DNA of 64,000 bases from Aspidiotus rigidus. Taxonomy: Eukaryota > Arthropoda > Insecta > Hemiptera > Diaspididae. Each line of letters begins with the position of its first letter. Within the stretch, counting starts at the first letter, position 1. Shown here piece by piece: positions 1 through 11,244 of this stretch. The stretch lies in NCBI GenBank assembly GCA_035079385.1, contig JAVHKY010000003.1:22459501-22523500 (forward strand). Reading direction: 5' to 3'. The notes beneath the pieces are model-generated. The model was not told the DNA's origin. It saw only the letters and a program-made list of their open reading frames with translations, and searched no databases. The position numbers were made by a program, and so were the translations under genes.

Positions 1-1690
1 GAAGGATGGTAGTAGCACGAAACTGTACACGTACTTCCATTCTTATGGCGAATTATAAAAATGACCACCGCCGAAGTAGCAAAGGTAATACCGTTTAGAG
101 AGGCCTGAGGTACGCGCACACACACCCATATATACGTTAGCAGTATTATTATCGGGGCGGCAAATTTGGTCTAGTTAAAAAGGTTCTCGAATTTATATAA
201 ATTGTCGAGATATAGCGTACAGTTGTAAAAGAACTATCTGCTGATCCTTCAGCTATCGTATGGTCCGCGTGAACAATAAAAGAGGACGATGACGACTAGG
301 ACGGGATGAAGACGAGGAAGACGCACACGGAGATGAAAGAGAGAGAGAGAAGAAGGAAAATCCATTCTGTGTTACCTTATATTGACAAATAAGCGCGGCC
401 AAAATGTTTATTGTTGATACTGACGTGTAGAAAATGTGTGCCGATCATTACGAAGAAGGGGTGAGATAGAGACCTCGGTCCGGACAGAAAGGCCAATTTT
501 ACAAGATATATACCGATGCAAGACGGAAAGAATGAATACGATTGAAGGAGCCGGAAAATATAAAGTAAATAATATAGCCTTCCTTTACGAAGTTTGATAA
601 AACGATCGAAATGATGACGACCTTTTGAAATATGAAAAAATGTGTACATCGTGTTCATAAGTATGGAAGATTACGTAATTGGTTATTTTTCGTGTATCAT
701 TTGGAAATACTAATGTTTCTGTGTAAGTCTACCGTTTCATCTTAACGTAAATCATTCGAAACTTTAACTACAGTAATCTCATTTGTCAATAGAGATGACT
801 TATTCTTTCTTCTACTTGTAATACGCGTTGTTGTTGGTCTTTTTTTTTTTTTCTGTTTGAAAATAGAGTCTGTTCGTAATCATCAAAGAAAAAACCAGCG
901 TACGTTTACAAAACGAAAAGAAAAGAGAAAAAAAAAACTAGAGGAATAAAATAGTTAACGTGTTATGATGGTCTTAAGCCGCCCGGCGTTTAGATGTTTA
1001 TTTTATTTTTTATTTTATTTTTTTTCCCCTTCTGCTTGATCTTTATTTGTTGAAATAGGCGGTCTTATTTCTTCTCCAGAACTTTATCACCCGACAATGA
1101 ATTACCTTCGTGAACGCCAAGTGTACGTGTGAAGGGATGAATATTTAGAGCGTGTAAATAGGATTTGGTAATAGGCTCTCCTTGACGGCGTGGATATATG
1201 TCTTAAGATGTACTCTATTTTGAGGAAATGTTCAAATTCGGACCTACCCGGCTTCGTTCCTCGAATTGAGAATTTGGAAAACAGCATTGTAGGGCGATTG
1301 GTTTCTGAAATTGAAAGTTATCAACGAGAATGTCGGTAGAAGATTTTGATGGCCTTAAAATTCAAGCAAAGTGAGACTCGCTGCTCTTAAAGTGAGCTTT
1401 ATTTGTGGGGTTGATGATTTTGTGAGATGAAAATTAGCACAGAAGTTGTACACTGTATTTTGTTCTTAGCACCCGATCTACCGTCTTATCCGAGATATTC
1501 CACCTTACTCTTGAAACGCGACAGCAGACGATCAAGTATCTCAAACTAATCAAGGCGTACCAAATGTTTCAAGTTTGAGATGATGAAAAAAATTCTGCAA
1601 TACATAAGAATGATATTTCCCATCAATCAATGAAATCTTTCTGGAATTTCGATTTTTGTTTTTTGTTTTTTTTTTTTTTTCTGAACTTCG
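1..1690. other. unique AT-rich non-coding stretch
   Basis: No coding pattern, RNA gene or repeat structure could be supported here. Open frames are short and AT-driven. Only simple runs stand out: a short CA run near 114-128, a GA-rich patch near 337-355, and several poly-T runs (838-852, 1665-1680). Confidence 0.5.
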
Positions 1691-1734
1691 GACAAATTGA
1701 TGGCGGAGCTTTCTCATTAAATTTGAAGCCTATC

Positions 1735-2412
1735 TCGATAAACCAAATCGACCATCACTAAATGGTCGATATTGGTTGGTTTTTGGTCCTACGACTGAAA
1801 AAAGACCAAATATTGTGGAACCATCAGAAAGTGGTTGATTTTTAGTAAATTTTTGAGATAAATCCACCAAATTTTGCCTATTCATTTCAGTTGATTATTG
1901 GTCTGATATTATTCCTACTAAATTTTGACCATAATTTTTGGTTATTTTTGATCACTATGCGGAATACACATTTCGACCCATTTTTGGTCATGATAGTCTT
2001 TACAGAATGAAATTTTTCCTCGTTTCTTAGTCTAAAATTGATATTGTATTTATTACTCAATTTTGACTAAGATTTCTAGTCGATTTCTGGGCAGATATTT
2101 TGGGAGATACCTTGATCCATTTTGAGTAGATTTTTCTTCAACATCCATCAATAAATTATTTTTACTCTCTATTTTGGTTTAAAATGAGTATTATGGGGCG
2201 AGCCGCATAGTCACCCACACAATTTTGACCTAAATTTCCGGTCAACTTCTCGGCGGATATCCCTAGGACATATCTTGGTCCATTTTCAGTCGACTTGTCC
2301 TCAACATCTATACCAATATTTTCACTCTTTTTTTTTGGTCTATTCTCATACAAACCGTAGTCACTCAATTTTGCCCAAAATTTCCGGTCAATTTCTTTGA
2401 AATGAATCAATT
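1735..2412. repeat. decayed GGTC-rich tandem repeat, unit about 150 bp
   Basis: Segments starting near 2066, 2222 and 2369 share the order TTTTGAC, then a TTTC(C/T)(G/A)GTC motif, then CTTGGTCCATTTT-like text and an AACATCTAT-like stretch, spaced about 150 bp apart. Weaker relatives appear upstream to about 1735 and again near 3470-3670 and 4200-4600, on both sides of the mitochondrial insertion. The copies are too diverged for exact unit boundaries. Confidence 0.45.
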
Positions 2413-2419
2413 GTCATAT

Positions 2420-3357
2420 TGCTTGCAAACTCGCAGATAAATAAAGATATTTAAAATAAAATCTAAAATAAAATTTGAAATTTAAAAATCAATATTCCTA
2501 ATGATCAAATTGTTTAATGAATTAACATATTCTACTAATCATAAAAATATTAGACTTATATATTCAATTTGAGGAATTCCATCAGGATTAATTACTGAAT
2601 AAAATTTTTTCAAATTCAATTTTCTATCAATTTTATTATTTTTTGAAATTAAATTCTAAATTTATTTTAAAAGTTTATAATATCTAATATAATATTATTT
2701 TGAAAAAATAAAGGTCTCATTTAAATTTTCTTGATATAGTTTATTTAATTAAAATCATTAATTTTGTTTTTTAGAATTATTTATTTGATAAAAATATTTA
2801 TTTCCATTTCTAATAATTTATATAAAAATAATTATAAAAAAAGTAAAAAAATTGAAACTAAATAATTTTTATATTTCATTTAATTTATTTAATGAATATA
2901 TTTGATCCTTTAAATAAGAATTTATAAAAATTATCTAATAATTTCAATGATTTTAAATAATATTTAAAACTTGTAATCATATTGAACCAGAATGATATAT
3001 TCATTTTTTTGTTCAATTTTACATTCAATTAATAAAAAATTATTAGGTTTATTTATGACAAATGAAAAAAATAATTATTGAAGAATAATTTTTTTTTAAT
3101 TAATTTAAATAATCAATTAACACAAATTAAATTGATAAAGAATAATGATAATAATAATAATTATTATTATTATTAATATATCAATTAAATTATAATAAGT
3201 AAATTTAAATAAATGTATAATAAATTTAGATTCATTTTAAGAAATTATTTAAATTAATTGATTTAATGTGAATTGATATGAATCCATGATAAACTCCACA
3301 AATTTCTGAACATTGTCCATAAATAATTGAAGGTATAATAATTAATATTGTAATTTT
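2420..3357 (-). pseudogene. nuclear copy of mitochondrial DNA (COX2 3' end to ATP8)
   Basis: This block is far more AT-rich than its flanks. Read on the minus strand with the invertebrate mitochondrial code, about 3357-3226 encodes the COX2 C-terminus: GQCSEICG (the CuA-site region), a degenerate CGxxHxF, then INLNNFLKWI and a stop, where TGA must be Trp. About 650 bp further along the same strand, 2577-2482 reads IPQIEYMSLMFLW, which resembles the ATP8 N-terminus, again with TGA as Trp, and stops after 31 codons. COX2 followed by ATP8 on one strand is the ancestral insect mitochondrial order. No convincing tRNA-Lys or tRNA-Asp cloverleaf remains, and the spacer is longer than usual, so the copy is old, rearranged or assembled from two fragments. 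Inference: a NUMT. Confidence 0.8.
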
Positions 3358-3694
3358 AGACCAAAATCGCACTCTTCTCAATACCTACGTATAATCCCGC
3401 TAACAAGATTGCTATCTTCATTCTTTTCTTCTCTCACTCGAGGGAGGCTTAGATATAGACTGGTTTTTCCCGTCAAAAATAGTGATCTATTAGTATCACC
3501 TAACTATAGATCGTTTTATGGCGTCTCTATTGCCCAAACTTGATTATTCTGCTTTGTCAAAAGTGGTCTATTTGTAGTGGTCCGTTAATATCGCTTGAAT
3601 TTAGGCTACAACAGACTATTTTAATATCGTCTACATTGCCTAGAAATCGACCAATCTTTTTCGTCAGGAAAAAAAAAATGAATAGTGTGTTACA

Positions 3695-3765
3695 CGACAA
3701 GCGGTGAAAACGAGCGTTTTCACAAGGAGTTCTCCGAGTGAAACGCGAGTTCTCACCGCTTGTCG
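3695..3765. repeat. hairpin with 13-bp stem
   Basis: CGACAAGCGGTGA at 3695-3707 is matched by its reverse complement at 3753-3765. It lies directly upstream of the MITE at 3775-4190, shares its GGTGAAAACG-type words, and may belong to the same element. Confidence 0.6.
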
Positions 3766-3774
3766 AGTATTATA

Positions 3775-4190
3775 TTTTTTACAACACTGACGGTGAAACC
3801 GCAACTTTTTGTCACGAAAGCGATGGCGAAAACGATAAAATAATAGGAACCTGGCTGCACTGAAGAATAATGGAAGTTCACAGCGTTTTTTTGGAAGTTC
3901 TTACAACACTGTTCATCGTACCATCGTACCTACCTCAGAGAGAATGGAGTTCACTGACCTCAGTTTTCACTACAGTTTCATCTCTACGTTTTCGCCACTG
4001 TTCTCTTACTTTTCACTACAGTTTTACGTTTTCGCCACGCCTTCACTTACTTTTCACAACAGTTCTTCGTTTTTCACTACAGTTTTTATTTTTCACCACA
4101 GTTCTACGGACTACTTGTGATAAAACCCATTTTCGCCATCGTTTTAAGTGGCGAAAAGTTGCGTTTTCACCGTTAGTGTTGTGAAAAAAA
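3775..4190. mobile_element. MITE with ~65-bp terminal inverted repeats
   Basis: About 3775-3840 (ACAACACTGACGGTGAAAC, then AAAGCGATGGCGAAAACG) is inverted at about 4122-4190. The interior repeats words such as TTTTCACTACAGTTTTACG and GTTTTCGCCAC. The frame running through it is not a gene, because it consists of these repeats. The superfamily was not determined and no clear target duplication was seen. Confidence 0.65.
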
Positions 4191-4599
4191 AAAAAGTGCT
4201 TTTTCTAATTATGGTGGTCTGTTGACACTGATTAAATATTGACTATGAGAAACTATTTTATATCGTCAGGGTTCCCTAGAAACCGACTGTTTTTTTGGTC
4301 AAAAGTGGTCAAAATATAGTCAATCGCAGAGGAAGTATGGACAATGACTGAGGATGTACCATTTTATGGTACCTACATCACCTGCAGATCGACTAATTTT
4401 TTCCATCAAAATTTCGTCCAAGTTGGTTTAAATGTGGTCTACATATGGTAGGGAAGAGCGGAAGTAAATCGACCGAAAAATTTGGTCCATTATTCGTCAC
4501 TCATCAGAGCGCCCGCTCAGTTTATTTTTGGTCAACGTCTACTCAAAATCAACTGAGATATTTGGTCGATCTGGTTTATCGGGTATATGTCGGATTTAA

Positions 4600-7500
4600 A
4601 TTTAGGAGAGTGAAGAGATTTTGTCATAATGATGATGTTTTCTTTTGGTTGATTTTGTTTCTCCAGTACGAAGGTTGGTTTGAATGCTACTCAACACGTC
4701 TTCCCAGTGAATGGAATCTCCTGATTGTGTCATCACAGTGAGGAGACAATTTGGCAACGATAAGGATGCAACGGGAAGCCTCATCCAATTAAGGAACGCA
4801 GTTTCATTATTCTCATTATGTTCTCTGTTGTAAAATACGATAGGGAAAGCAAGTTGGTGCGGAGATTCGAGGATATAATGTGGAAGATTTTTATATCCTT
4901 GTTGTCTTCTCATTGTATCCTCAAAGGGTCTCCATTAGTGAGGAGAGATTTCTAATATTCTCTTTGTGTCCCTATTGCATCCTCAAAGTATCCGCATTAG
5001 TAAGGACATACGAAGACATGCTGAGGATTTTTTAATGTCTTCACCGGCATCTGCGGGACCGAGTTGCTTCCTCAACCCCCGTTGATGGACTTGGAATCTC
5101 GAACCTTCGACCCAATCCAGAAATCTGCGAGCCTAAGTTCGAGTTAATTCTGTGTCTCAGCATACAGATGACGCGGCTTAAACTAGACTTGAGCTGCCCG
5201 TAATTGGATTACACTAGTTTGAAACTAGCCCTAGCATACAGATTAGCTCTGTACTTGATCTACAATGGCTTAGCATATGATATAATAATAGATTTAAACA
5301 ATGTTTACTGCAGCATATTAGTCCTAAATTATATTTATGCTACGTTTTATTCAACTATTAAAATGTCTCGTAATTATGAGGAATCCCTTCAACACTATCC
5401 TAATACTATGAGTTGAGTTTGAGTTTCCAAATTCTAGCATATACAGTATATTAGGCTGTACTGACTTCAAACTATGCTTGTGCTGGACTATACGAGGCTT
5501 AGCATACGATATACTAGATTGCCAGGCTTCGTTTGCGCATCTTGATCCAGAACTTTGACTCTACCTGTCTGAAAATGTAGTATATTAGGTTGCACTAGCT
5601 TTAGACTAGGCCACTGTTGAAAATCCGGGAGGCCAAGATGCCTAGGCCATACTAGGTCTAGCATGTAGTATAATCGCAAGTCGATGACGTCACCAGAAAA
5701 ATCAAGTTGAGAACATCAGAACCTATAATGACGTAACGGATGGTGATGAAGTCACGAGGAGGTTTAAACTGGTTGATGTCTTCACTGTGCCTTTATCCAC
5801 CATTGAAACTTTGCAAGTTTGGGACTGGGTTTCCTGCTTTCAGTGTCTTCACCGGCATCGGTGCCTCAGCCGTCTATAAGAAATCTGCGAGTCCAAGTCT
5901 TGAGTTAATCCCCCTTCCCCCAGAAAATTTACGATCATTCCTTGATTCCAGAATTTTTGACTCATTATACCGGATCAAGAATGACTCTCCGAAAGCTAGT
6001 TAGCTTAAAATATGTACGTTTAGACGTCACGCATGTTTATGACTTCACAAAGAGGTTTAAGCTAGGTGATGATATCTTTACTTACCTTTAGGTGCAAAGA
6101 GTCCTACAGGATACGAGCCCTAACGAGTGCGAGGGAAGAAGGTACAAGGTTAGGTTGGGTGAGGACTGAGAAGATTATATGAAAACATAATGGAGAATAT
6201 TTTAATATCCTCTTTGTAAACCATGAGGATATAACGTGGAAACATATAACAACGACTTGATATCTTCTTTGTGTTCCCATTGTATCCTCAAAGTATTTGT
6301 TGATAGTAGTGTTGCAGCAATACTCGCAGAAAGAGAAGCGAGTATTGTTGTCTACACGTATTAAGGTAAAACAGGTGTATGAAGATGATAATTTTTTGAA
6401 AACCAGTCAGCTGCATTTTATCCGTATGAAATTCTCGACTTTTTATCTCTATTCAGTGTCTTCACCACAATCGAGAAGATTCATTCCCACAAATTGAAAT
6501 AAAAGTCTGAGTAGTTCTGTAGAAGAAGTATGACTTTAAACAGGAAGGTGATAGATCAGGACATGAATTGGATTTGATAAATACCTTATAACGAGGACAC
6601 AAATGGTCGTACATGAACAGAAAAGAGCTTCACAAATAGACCCAATTATTGCACACACCTATAAAAACTAATACTTTGGTCACTGAGTTTGAATCGAGAA
6701 AAAACATCGTTCCTTTTGTTTCGTCTTTTGATTCTTATTCGTTCTCGAGTGCGAGAGATTTTTCAGAAATTTTTCTATTTCATTTTCAAACCCCGTAGAA
6801 ATGAGACTTGAAGCTAATTTCGACATTTTAGGTTACGCTAAAATTTTAATGAGTACGTGGGTTTTCATGTTTTCATTTTCTTGTTCAAGGGGGTATTTGA
6901 CCTCGTAGGCTGCGTTTCAGTGTCGTTCGACGAATATAACGAAAAACCGTTCCCTTCGAGTCTATGATGCGAAATTGATTTACATTTATAAGTGGGTATG
7001 CAATGCTCTCGGTAACTTCATCCATTTTTAATTATTCGATTTTCATACTTGTTTGTAAATTCTATGAAGGAATGCGAGCATGAGTATCATTTTGTCGAGC
7101 ATGGTACTCTACGTTTTTGATATTTTCAAAATATCGTCACGGAGGTTTTACAGACGTTGAAAATAATCTTGTGATGAATGAGAAATTCGTCTTTCGAGCT
7201 TGCAAGGACTTTTGTTTTACTCAAAAAGTTGTTCGCGTGGTCGAAAGCGATATCAGCGAATAACTCTTTAAAACTGTAGATACGAGAGTCTTTTGACGCG
7301 TGAAAAATAGCTCTTGAACCTGACCTGGCGAATCGTACGAGAACATAAAGTTCTACTCTTTTGATCTTCATGTTTGTGACACGGAAGACAATGACTCCTG
7401 TAGTTTCTTTCTCCCACTCATGCACTTCTCATTTTCACACCTTCGGTTGACTGTTAAACGCTGGAAGGGCATCAGGGTATTTTAAAAACTGTATTCGTTC

Positions 7501-7600
7501 AATAATATAGACATTAAATCCCTACAAATATTCCCTCTTCAACTGTAAGGTTACCCAGCAAGGAAGGAAAATACGGAGCAATTTTCATGTAATGAAGTTC
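4600..7600. other. non-coding stretch with faint degenerate repeats
   Basis: No supported gene. Two diverged related segments lie at about 5037-5150 and 5850-5920: both contain TCTTCACCGGCATC, then AATCTGCGAG and GAGTTAAT. Words of the type CTAGCATACAGTATA recur near 5230, 5440, 5500 and 5660, and elsewhere in the window near 9010 and 32630. They suggest a very old interspersed repeat. The remainder looks unique. Confidence 0.4.
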
Positions 7601-7612
7601 GCTCTATAGTAG

Positions 7613-8814
7613 GGTCCTAATTGTAAATCCTCTCGATGTGGCTGTTGAAAGCAATTTTATGATTGATGATTGTTCTACATACTCAGACGAACAAATATAG
7701 CCTGTATGTCTATTTTTTCCCTCCCTGTTTTCCAAAGTACCGCCTTCCCAAATCTAAAAAGCTCGTTTATCTCGAGAAATATTGACTTTTTTAAAAAAGT
7801 TTTCAAACAAAAGTTGTTCCATTATGTCTTCTCTGGAACTTTAGTTTCTATGAAAATTTCGTTTTGAGCAATCATCGCCCTTCAAATTTGAAAAAACATG
7901 GTAAAAGAAACAAAGAATCACGTTTTTTGTTACAACTTTAATGAGAAATTTCAAACATATAGTCAAATATATGAATACAAAAAATATTTAGAATCCAGTT
8001 TCCTTTTGAATGACTATCGACGACTTCACCCCAACCCCCTCATTTCAAAAGCTTCACCCCCGCCCCTCCTCTTACCTCGCAAACATTTGATTGATGATAA
8101 ATTTTCAAAAAAAAACTGCTCTATTTCAATTTATCATGATTGTTCACTTCACCTTTCTACCTTAGATTTAAAAATTCCTGGAAAAAATACCTGCCTAAAG
8201 AAATTACAATTTCTAGCTCAAAGGAGATCAATTGAAATTAATTTTCAACTTCCTGTTCAGCTTTTATATCATCAGCTCAGAAGGGTAATATAATAGGCTG
8301 GAAGTTAGACTTATTACAATTCAAAACCTCGATTTTGACTAACTGGAAGGACGGTATTGAGCTTTTGAAATGAGGGAGAGGTGGGGTGAAGTCTTCTTGA
8401 CACTCATTCGAAAGAAAAACGAATTCTACACCTTTTTTGTAATCATATATTTGACTGTATGTTTGAAATTTCTCATTAAAAATGTAAAAAAACGTGATTC
8501 TTTGTTTTCTTTTACCATGTTTTTTCAAATTTGAAACGCGAGGATTGTTCAAAATGAAATTTTTATAAGGAGTAAAGTTGTAGAGAAGACATAATGGAAC
8601 AACTTTTGTTTGAAAACTATTTTTAGAAAGTCAATATTTCTCGAGGTAAACGAGCTTTTTAGATTTGGGGGGTGGTACCTACAAAACTGGCGAATGAGAA
8701 AAATAGGCATACAGGCTATATTTGTTCGTCTGAGTATGTGGAACAATAATCAATCATAAAATTGCTTTTAACAGCCACATCGAGCGGACCGGTTTTTCTG
8801 TACAATTGGGACCC
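7613..8814. mobile_element. palindromic MITE, copy 1 (TA target)
   Basis: The ends read GGGTCCTAATTGTA and its near-inverse TACAATTGGGACCC, with TA immediately outside both. The arms are very long: about 7613-8075 is inverted, with many substitutions, at about 8345-8814, leaving about 270 bp in the centre. The TA target and terminal GGGTCC suggest a Tc1/mariner-like non-autonomous element; this is inference. The second copy (47763-54144) is full of insertions, and this copy supplies the uninterrupted reference for one of them, at 8147-8175. Confidence 0.75.
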
Positions 8815-8829
8815 TACTACTATACTTTG

Positions 8830-9670
8830 TGTGTTCGTACTCTTAAGTTTGTAAATTCAAGCAAATAATTCTTGAGGCGCTGATGACGTCATCAGTGCCC
8901 TCGACCTACTTTAAAGAATTGCAAAGATTTTGACCTTCGCTTTTTTGGAACCTGCATCCTTAGCTTTCATGATACTAGACCTAATAATCAGCAACTGAGC
9001 TGCATTAAACCTAGCTTACAGTATACTAGGCTATACAAGGGCTGCCAAACTGAGGGCAATTCGCCGTAATATATTTGAATATTTCAGCCGAGTCAGAAAG
9101 ATCATGCTGGAGAGCACAGCAGGCGTGATGACGAGGTATGGCGCAATAGTTTTTGTGGAATGATGTGCAGGAAAGTGACAGCCGCTGTAATGTATTTGCC
9201 AGCGTCGGTCACCTGCGGAACTCGTCTACTGAGGTATGAAGTGACAATTGCAGCTTATATTCGAGTCGAAAAGCTAAAGTTCAATCTTTCTGGGAAGATG
9301 ATATTCAAGAAGACAACCCAGTAGAAAGTGAGAAAAGAACTGAGAGCAAAGTTAGAATTAACCGCCAACGGAGCCTAGAACAACTAGTGGGCCAACAGTC
9401 AGAAAAAGAGTCCTGAAGCCTCCTGCTGAAACACACTGTGATCCACCTGGCTTCTGGCTAGCTTAGGGCCAGAGTGGGTGCGGTATGTTCGCCGAGTATC
9501 TGTCCAGAAGGAAAAGACGTGAGAGGCCGAGGAATCCGATAAACAGGCAGAGGTGTCAAGCAAATGCTGATATAGGTACTTAAAACTAGCTTTTAGCTTC
9601 TTGCTTTACCGACGATTGATTTAAAACTTGCCTATTGCTTTTTTGTAATTTTATTGGCTACTAAACGATG
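8830..9670. other. non-coding stretch
   Basis: No supported gene. It contains the exact octamer TGACGTCA at about 8884 and CTAGCTTACAGTATACTAGG-like words shared with the old repeat near 5.2-5.7 kb and 32.6 kb. Nothing else was recognised. Confidence 0.4.
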
Positions 9671-9674
9671 CGCT

Positions 9675-10140
9675 AATAGCTTAACTCCGGAACAGAATGA
9701 TAAAACTCCAGAGCGAAGTGAACCGTTCCGGATCTCAGCTGTAAATGATAAAACTTTGGAGCGGAAAGAACCGTTCCGGAGTGGAATAAACTATGAATCT
9801 CAACTCCGGAGCTGAATAATAAAACTCCGAAGCGGAATGAATCATAAATCTCCACTTAGGAGCGGAAAGAACCGTTCCGGAGCGGAATAAACTATGAATC
9901 TCAACTCCGGAGCTAAATAATAAAACTCCGGAGCGGAATGAACCATAAATCTTCACTCCAAAGCTAAATGATGAAACTTTGGAGCGGAAAGAACCGTTCC
10001 GGAGCGGAATAAACTATGAATCTCAACTCCGGAGCTAAATAATAAAACTCCGGAGCGGAATGAACCATAAATCTTCACTTTGGAGCGGAAAGAACCGTTC
10101 CGGAGCGGAATGAACCATAAATCTTGACTCTGGAACTATA
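9675..10140. repeat. minisatellite of CCGGAGCGGAATGAACC-type units
   Basis: Higher-order units of about 100-122 bp repeat: GGAGCGGAATAAACTATGAA recurs near 9778 (with a T variant), 9879 and 10001. Smaller GGAGCGGAAAGAACCGTTCC blocks lie between. Open frames crossing the array are repeat artefacts. The core word resembles the 21-bp repeat inside the hAT-like MITE at 24038-24471. Confidence 0.75.
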
Positions 10141-10400
10141 CCAAAGTCAAAAAAAAAAGGAAAAGCAGCTGATCAGTATTTGCTCTTGATTGGCTAACGG
10201 CTGAATGAAAAAATCATTGACTGGCTTTTGATTGGCTTGAGCTTCTGCTGCTTTAGCGATTAATGGCTTCTGCTTGACACCTCTCTAAACAGGTCTATTC
10301 AAATTGAACGATTTGGTTGAAGTGACGTCGTCAAAGACCTTGACGCACCATGTTAGGCGAAGAAGTCTCAGCTATTTGACTAAGGATATACTGTTTGTAG

Positions 10401-10585
<185 letters not shown>

Positions 10586-10772
10586 AGCTAATTAACTTCC
10601 AAAATGGAGCAACCATATATACATCGCGATACTGCAACATTTCTCTGGATGGGACGTGTTAGCTTCTGCCTTAGTTTTTGACTTTCTTCGAAGACTAACT
10701 TTTTGTGTAAGATAGCTCTGATTGTAACTGAACGATTGCTGATTCATAAACAGACAATCATGACTGATCTGA

Positions 10773-11181
10773 ACGAAAAAACGAATACTCCAAGGGGAGA
10801 GTAAACAAATGCAAACCGCAGAAAATAAAAACGAAGGGAGCGCTTTCGGTTAAACAACCATCTTCAAACCTGAAATGAAAGCAACTGACGAACGAATGAG
10901 AAGAAAGAGGTATTAAGATCGTCCGAACGAGAAATCACGGTGTGAATCATCAAAACCCTTATGGTCCATTCGAGACTCTCCGGTGTGCTCCCCCCCCCCC
11001 TTGATGATTCACACCATGATTTCTCGTTCGGACGATCTTAATACCTCTTTCTTCTCATTCGTTCGTCAGTTGCTTTCATTTCAGGTTTGAAGATGGTTGT
11101 TTAACCGAAAGCGCTCCCTTTGTTTTTATTTTCTGCGGTTTGCATTTGTTTACTCTCCCCTTGGAGTATTCGTTTTTTCGT
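10773..11181. repeat. near-perfect 181-bp inverted repeat (foldback element)
   Basis: Positions 10773-10953 are the reverse complement of 11001-11181 with only two mismatches by eye, around a 47-base loop containing a C-run. A 15-base direct repeat, TCATGACTGATCTGA, occurs at 10758-10772 and again at 11226-11240, flanking the structure. A related sequence begins at about 63836 and runs off the window end. A transcript through the structure would form a long hairpin dsRNA. No coding potential was seen in the arms. Confidence 0.85.
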
Positions 11182-11244
11182 TTATGATGGATAGCCGTAA
11201 CCTTAAGGAACGGATTCGTTTAATTTCATGACTGATCTGATTCA

